Assembly: GCA_017538775.1 (NCBI GenBank)
Contig: JAFYIF010000086.1
Span: 1 to 9,021 of the forward strand
Length of the DNA stretch: 9,021 nt
Source of the DNA: Oscillospiraceae bacterium
GTDB taxonomy: Bacteria > Bacillota > Clostridia > Oscillospirales > Oscillospiraceae
Direction of reading: 5' to 3'
Positions 5,356 to 9,021 of the stretch are shown piece by piece. Made by a program: the position numbers and the translations under genes. Under the pieces are notes generated by a model. It made no database searches and was not told the origin of the DNA. It saw nothing but the letters and a program-made list of their open reading frames with translations. Numbering within the stretch: position 1 is the first letter of the stretch; each line of letters begins with the position of its first letter.

Positions 5356-6125
5356 GGCTGCGCCTCCGCCGTCTCCAGGGTCCAGCGCTCCTGCGCCGGG
5401 GCCACGAAGACCCCCGCCGCGTCCCCCAGGGCGCTCCGCACGGTCCGCAGCGCCAGCTCCGGCCGGTTGTTCTCCTGGCTGAGGTGGCCCAGGACCAGAT
5501 ATCGGGTGCCGGATTCCTCCAGCTCCCGGGCCAGCGCGGCGCAGGCGGCGTTGGAGAGGTGACCCCGGTCGGAGAGGATGCGGCGCTTGAGGGAGACCGG
5601 ATAGGGCCCATGGCGCAGCAGCTCCGGGTCGTGGTTGGCCTCGATGAGCACCGCGTCGGCCCCCAGCAGGCCCCGGCGCACCGGCTCCGTCACCGTGCCC
5701 ATGTCGGTGGCCAGGGCGAAGCGCTCGCTCCCCTCCACCCGCCAGCCCACGCTGTAAGCCGTGTCGTGGGGCGTGGGGAAGCAGCGGAGGCGGAGGCCGA
5801 ACTGCTCGCTGGGCGTGTCCAGGGGCAGCTCCCGCAGACAGGGTTCCACCCCCGCCACGCAGTACCGCAGCTCCCGGGCCACACCCTCCGAAGCCAGCAC
5901 CGGCAGCGGACAGGCCCGCAGCAGCACGGCCAGGCCGCTGATGTGGTCCCTGTGGCTGTGGGTGATCAGCACGGCGCTGAGGTCTTCCGGCTCCAGACCG
6001 GACGCTCGCAGCTGCTGGCGGATGCGCCGACAGGAGATGCCCGCGTCCAGCAGCAGGTGCACCCCGTCCATGCTCAGCAGGGCGCAGTTGCCGCCGCTGC
6101 CGCTGGCAAAGGTGGTCAGACGCAT
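5343..6125 (-). CDS. walJ: MBL-fold metallohydrolase, WalJ/YycJ type
   Basis: This 260-residue protein starts with the WalJ/YycJ signature FASGSGGN (6-13) and LLLDAGIS (24-31). The metal-binding motif THSHRDH (55-61) is complete, with further ligand candidates His120 (in PHD), Asp141 (ATDMG) and His214 (LGHLSQENN). WalJ proteins are cytoplasmic members of the metallo-beta-lactamase superfamily, with proposed nuclease or phosphodiesterase activity. They are linked genetically to the WalRK cell-wall regulon and to coordination of cell division and replication, and the exact substrate is not settled. The start chosen is the ATG at 6125, which aligns with the family N-terminus. The open frame upstream lies inside murA in another frame and is not coding. 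It overlaps the murA stop by 10 bases and has only a weak GAGGGG upstream, suggesting translational coupling. Confidence 0.9.
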   Translation of the reverse strand: MRLTTFASGSGGNCALLSMDGVHLLLDAGISCRRIRQQLRASGLEPEDLSAVLITHSHRDHISGLAVLLRACPLPVLASEGVARELRYCVAGVEPCLRELPLDTPSEQFGLRLRCFPTPHDTAYSVGWRVEGSERFALATDMGTVTEPVRRGLLGADAVLIEANHDPELLRHGPYPVSLKRRILSDRGHLSNAACAALARELEESGTRYLVLGHLSQENNRPELALRTVRSALGDAAGVFVAPAQERWTLETAEAQPCCW

Positions 6126-7444
6126 TGGCAGACAGGCCCCTCGCTGCTCTGGCGCAGACGGCCCGGCTCGTCCGGCTCCGACACGGCGGCGATGTCCGCC
6201 CCCAGGGCGCGGAGCTTGCCCACGATGTTCTGATAGCCGCGCTCGATGTAGATCACGTCCTCGATGACGGTGGTGCCCTCGGCACACAGGCCCGCCACCA
6301 CCATGGCGGCTCCGGCCCGCAGATCCCGGGCGGCCACCGGCGCGCCCATCAGGCTCCGGACGCCCTCCACCACCGCAGTCTTGCCGCTGACGGTGATCTC
6401 CGCGCCCATCTTTTTCAGTTCGTTGACGTATTGATAGCGGTTGTCCCAGACCCCCTCGGTGATGACGCTGGTGCCCGATGCCAGGCAGAGGACCACGCAG
6501 ATCTGGGGCTGCATGTCCGTCGGGAAGCCGGGGTAGGGCAGGGTCTTGACGTTGGTGCGCTCCAGCGGGCGGTCCCGCCGGACCACGATGTAGTCGTCTC
6601 CCTCGGTGATGCCGACACCCATCTCCCGCAGCTTGGCGGAGATGCACTCCAGGTGCCGGGGGATCACGTTGTTCAGCCGCACTTCGCCCCCGGCGGCGGC
6701 CACGGCGGTCATGAAGGTGCCCGCCTCGATCTGGTCGGGGATCAGGCTGTAGCAGCCCCCGTGGAGCTTCTCCACGCCCCGGACCTTGATCACGTCGGTG
6801 CCCGCGCCGCGGATGTCCGCGCCCATGGAGTTCAGGAAGTTGGCCAGGTCCACGATGTGGGGCTCCCGGGCCACGTTTTCGATGACCGTCATGCCCCGGG
6901 CGGTGGCCGCGGCGATCATCACGTTGATGGTGGCCCCCACGGAGACCTTGTCCAGGTAGATGCGGGCCCCTTTCAGCCGCCCCTCCGGCGACTCGGCCTG
7001 GATCAGGCCCTTGCCGATCTCGATGCTGGCCCCCAGGGCCTTCATGCCCTTGATGTGCTGGTCGATGGGGCGGACGCCGAAGTTGCAGCCGCCGGGCATG
7101 GTGGTGCGGGCCTTGCCGAAGCGCCCCAGCATACTGCCGATCAGGTAGTAGCTGGCGCGGATGGAGCGGGTGTAGCGGAAGATGCGGTCGGAGAGGCCGA
7201 CGCCGCTGCAGTCGATGTCCACGGTGCCGGGGGCCACATAGTCCACCCGGGCGCCCATCAGCTCCAGGATGCGAAGGAGCTTCTCCGTGTCGCTGATCTG
7301 GGGCAGGTTTTCGATGCGGCAGACGCCGTCCACCAGCATGGCCGCCGGGATGATGGCCACCGCCGCGTTTTTCGCGCCGGAGATCTCCACCTCGCCATGC
7401 AGGGGTTTTCCGCCTTTTATGATATATTTATACAAGGGTTTCAT
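6116..7444 (-). CDS. murA: UDP-N-acetylglucosamine 1-carboxyvinyltransferase
   Basis: This 442-residue cytoplasmic enzyme transfers enolpyruvate from PEP to UDP-GlcNAc, the first committed step of peptidoglycan synthesis. Visible active-site elements are SGAKNAAV (22-29, with the catalytic-site Lys25), the PGGC loop with Cys120 that attacks PEP and is the fosfomycin target, YPGFPTDMQ with the catalytic Asp, and DLRAGAAMV with the conserved Arg. The sequence around RASYYLIGSMLGRF and RPIDQHIKG resembles the Bacillus MurAB (MurZ) paralogue more than MurAA, so a second MurA elsewhere is plausible. The start is the ATG at 7444 (MKPLYKY), directly behind an AGGAGGAGG run; the open frame further upstream is untypical. 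It is the first gene of a five-gene operon with its own promoter. The C-terminus is slightly long and ends with a CQC motif of unknown meaning. Confidence 0.95.
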   Translation of the reverse strand: MKPLYKYIIKGGKPLHGEVEISGAKNAAVAIIPAAMLVDGVCRIENLPQISDTEKLLRILELMGARVDYVAPGTVDIDCSGVGLSDRIFRYTRSIRASYYLIGSMLGRFGKARTTMPGGCNFGVRPIDQHIKGMKALGASIEIGKGLIQAESPEGRLKGARIYLDKVSVGATINVMIAAATARGMTVIENVAREPHIVDLANFLNSMGADIRGAGTDVIKVRGVEKLHGGCYSLIPDQIEAGTFMTAVAAAGGEVRLNNVIPRHLECISAKLREMGVGITEGDDYIVVRRDRPLERTNVKTLPYPGFPTDMQPQICVVLCLASGTSVITEGVWDNRYQYVNELKKMGAEITVSGKTAVVEGVRSLMGAPVAARDLRAGAAMVVAGLCAEGTTVIEDVIYIERGYQNIVGKLRALGADIAAVSEPDEPGRLRQSSEGPVCQCV

Positions 7445-7491
7445 CCTCCTCCTGCGGCCCCCGAAGGAGCCGGGCTGCGGGTCAGGTAGAC

Positions 7492-7550
7492 ATAATATCA
7501 CAATCTTGCCATTGTTTTATCATTTTAACACAGTGCGGGAAAAAAATCAA
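7492..7550 (-). promoter_or_regulatory. murA: Promoter region of the murA operon
   Basis: On the minus strand TTGATT (7550-7545) and TAAAAT (7527-7522) are 17 bases apart, a good housekeeping promoter with a leader of about 70 bases. Closer to the gene, TGA-TATTAT (7500-7492) forms an extended -10 without a clear -35 and could be a second start. The block from about 7490 to 7560 is much richer in A and T than its surroundings. Confidence 0.6.
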
Positions 7551-7582
7551 TCAATTTATGGATTTCCGGGCATTTTGACCAC

Positions 7583-7612
7583 AAAAGAAGCCCCGCGCCG
7601 CGCAGGCGCGGG
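7583..7612 (-). terminator. Terminator after the YycI-like gene
   Basis: An 8-bp all-GC stem (7592-7599 with 7605-7612) with a 5-base loop is followed on the minus strand by GCTTCTTTT. It begins 26 bases after the stop of the YycI-like gene and lies between that gene and the murA promoter. It therefore separates the two transcription units, at least in part. Confidence 0.8.
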
Positions 7613-7638
7613 AGTTTCCTCGGCAGACTACACAAAAC

Positions 7639-8460
7639 TCAGGTTTGCAGTCTGACAATTTGCCCGGTCTCGGCGCTCAGATAGCATTCACCTGTATCCA
7701 TAAGCAGCCGCCAGACCGGTTCCAGGGCGCTCTCGCCGCTGAGTCCGACGCTCATCTCATAGCCCGGCGTCAGCTCCAGAAGGCGGGAGCAGCTGAGGCT
7801 CTCCGTTTTCACCGCCCCGGCGAAGGCGGTGAGGATGCTCACCGCATCCATCCCCCGAGTCGCGCTGCGGACCGTCTCCCGGTGAAACACCGTAGTGCCT
7901 GTGATCAGCTCCAGCCGGTCCCCCACATAGCTGAAGTTCAGCACCGCATTGAACACCGGGACGCCGTTCCAGCAGCAGCAGAAGGGCAGCTCGTCGCCCC
8001 CCGTCGGCCGGTCCGCGGGCGTCCAGGGCTCCAGGCCGGAGGCCCGCAGCAGCTCCAGCGCCTGGTCCCAGCCGCTGCCCCGGCGCTGCGCCGTCTCCCC
8101 CAGGGGGAGGACGGTCAGCTCCCCGGTGCCGTGCATCATGACCTTGCCCCGCTCGCTGCCGTAATACCAGATGCCGCCGCCCTCGTCGGCGCGGACGTGG
8201 TCCCCCAGGATGCCCTGCATCCGCTGGTCCTCCAGCTCCAGGTCCCGGACCACGGTGCAGCCGTAGGGGGCCTCCTGGCTCAGGTCCAGCTCCGGGTCCA
8301 GGGAGATGCCGCTTTCGGCCAGCAGCGTGCCCAGCATCTCCTCCCGCGCCCGCTCCGCCGCCGCGTCCGTCACCCGCGTCCCCAGGAGCAGGCCCAGCAG
8401 CACCGCGTTCACCAGCAGCAAAATCAGCAGGATGATCCGTTCCAGTTGTCTTGTATCCAT
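7639..8460 (-). CDS. YycI/WalI-like membrane-anchored regulatory protein
   Basis: This 273-residue protein has a short cytoplasmic N-terminus, one hydrophobic segment at about residues 9-27 (IILLILLLVNAVLLGLLLG) and a large outer domain. The layout fits YycI(WalI), which together with YycH modulates the WalK sensor kinase in the membrane of Gram-positives. Supporting pieces are WNGVPVFNAVLNFSYVGDRL (164-183) and the PepSY-like ending PVWRLLMDTGECYLSAETGQ. The placement also fits, behind a YycH-like gene and close to walJ. Sequence similarity to Bacillus YycI is weak by eye, so the name rests partly on context. The start chosen is the ATG at 8460: it shares one base with the upstream stop (TGATG, coupled translation) and places the membrane segment at the usual spot. 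The CCC run at 161-163 is unusual for an exported domain. Confidence 0.65.
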   Translation of the reverse strand: MDTRQLERIILLILLLVNAVLLGLLLGTRVTDAAAERAREEMLGTLLAESGISLDPELDLSQEAPYGCTVVRDLELEDQRMQGILGDHVRADEGGGIWYYGSERGKVMMHGTGELTVLPLGETAQRRGSGWDQALELLRASGLEPWTPADRPTGGDELPFCCCWNGVPVFNAVLNFSYVGDRLELITGTTVFHRETVRSATRGMDAVSILTAFAGAVKTESLSCSRLLELTPGYEMSVGLSGESALEPVWRLLMDTGECYLSAETGQIVRLQT

Positions 8461-9021
8461 CAGCCGTTCACCCACAGGCAGCGAAAGCCCTCGCCGCGTT
8501 CCAGATAGCAAAGGCGCAGCGCCCCGCCCTCCCCCGCCGCGGCGATGGCGGCGGCAAAGCGCATCGGGGGCAGGGTCTCCGCCTCCGTCGATGCCCGGAA
8601 GCTCCGGGGCAGCAGCTGGGCCGACACCAGGCCGCCGTTTTGGAAGCGCAGCAGCGCCGCGCTCCCGGCGGCCAGCTCCACCGGCACCCCCTGCACGGCG
8701 TAGCGCAGCTCCACCGTGACGGCGTCCCCCTCCGTGCGCAGTCCGGCGAAGCTGAGCTGCGCGTCCCCGCAGAGGGCGCCGATGGCCGCTTCGCCCAGCC
8801 GGATGGCGTAGGCCGCCAGCTCTTCCTCCCGCAGTCCGCTCCGCTCCGCGCCCTCGCAGCTGTAGCGCACGGTGCCGTCGGCGGCGATGCGCAGGGTCTT
8901 TTCATCGTCGATGTAGACCCGGGTGTCGTCCCGCTCCCGGTAGCCGGAGGCCACATAGCTGTTCATGCCAAAGGCGCGCATCAGAGTCTCCGGATTCGGA
9001 TTGACCGCCACCTCCAGGCGC
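8460..9021 (-). CDS. YycH/WalH-like protein, C-terminal 186 residues (5' part outside window)
   Basis: The frame is open to the right edge. A GTG at 9011 and ATGs further in are internal, because upstream codons (Arg-Leu-Glu) continue without a stop. The fragment begins with VNPNPETLMRAFGMNSYV, then VYIDDEKTLRIAADGTVRYS. That resembles the repeated element of YycH, in which an F..NP stretch is followed by a strand pair ending in L.Y. YycH is an extracytoplasmic, membrane-anchored modulator of the WalK kinase; the anchor would lie in the missing N-terminal part. The stop overlaps the start of the YycI-like gene by one base, as expected for a yycH-yycI pair. Identification depends on this pattern and on the neighbours. 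Confidence 0.6.
   Translation of the reverse strand, partial: RLEVAVNPNPETLMRAFGMNSYVASGYRERDDTRVYIDDEKTLRIAADGTVRYSCEGAERSGLREEELAAYAIRLGEAAIGALCGDAQLSFAGLRTEGDAVTVELRYAVQGVPVELAAGSAALLRFQNGGLVSAQLLPRSFRASTEAETLPPMRFAAAIAAAGEGGALRLCYLERGEGFRCLWVNG

Noticed and set aside
6126..6647. N-terminal extension of the WalJ-type frame
   Set aside because: The extra 174 codons lie within murA in another frame and give Arg/Gly-rich noise. The family N-terminus begins at the ATG at 6125.
6125..7489. Long plus-strand open frame opposite murA (454 codons)
   Set aside because: It is a mirror of the well-supported murA gene with no family signature.

Overview
The window looks like ordinary chromosome from a GC-rich Gram-positive of the class Clostridia, most likely Oscillospiraceae or a close relative. 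The taxon is an inference. It rests on the strongly GC-biased codons, AGGAGG-type ribosome binding sites, a MurAB/MurZ-type MurA, a walH/walI/walJ-like gene cluster, RlmH and a PgcA-type phosphosugar mutase. Nine genes and gene fragments lie on the minus strand. Only the tail of the glyceraldehyde-3-phosphate dehydrogenase gene lies on the plus strand.

Reading the minus strand from right to left: a fragment of a YycH(WalH)-like gene runs off the right edge (8460-9021) and shares one base with a YycI(WalI)-like membrane-anchored gene (7639-8460). A hairpin terminator at 7583-7612 ends that unit, and a new promoter around 7522-7550 starts the next. The second unit is a tight operon: murA (6116-7444), the WalJ/YycJ-type metallo-beta-lactamase-fold gene (5343-6125), rlmH (4873-5355), a small DUF2007-like gene (4527-4853) and a phosphoglucomutase/phosphomannomutase gene (2804-4534). 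Its genes overlap by 8-13 bases or are separated by 17 bases, and a hairpin at 2745-2776 probably ends it. The main theme is cell-envelope homeostasis: accessory proteins of the WalRK system, the first committed step of peptidoglycan synthesis, and the enzyme that makes glucose-1-phosphate for sugar nucleotides.

Next comes a monocistronic AGCS-family alanine/glycine:cation symporter gene (1139-2554), with its own promoter and two tandem terminator-like hairpins (1091-1124 and 1030-1063). A consensus-like promoter at 958-986 then drives a small Phd/YefM-type antitoxin gene (671-940) that has no toxin partner, followed by a GtrA-family membrane protein gene (188-625). That gene converges on the end of gap, which has a strong terminator at 154-188.

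No mobile element, CRISPR array, RNA gene or clearly new system is visible. The points most worth a second look are the toxin-less antitoxin with its almost leaderless promoter and ambiguous start, murA sitting inside a wal-type gene set, and the double hairpin, partly resembling a dispersed repeat, downstream of the symporter gene.
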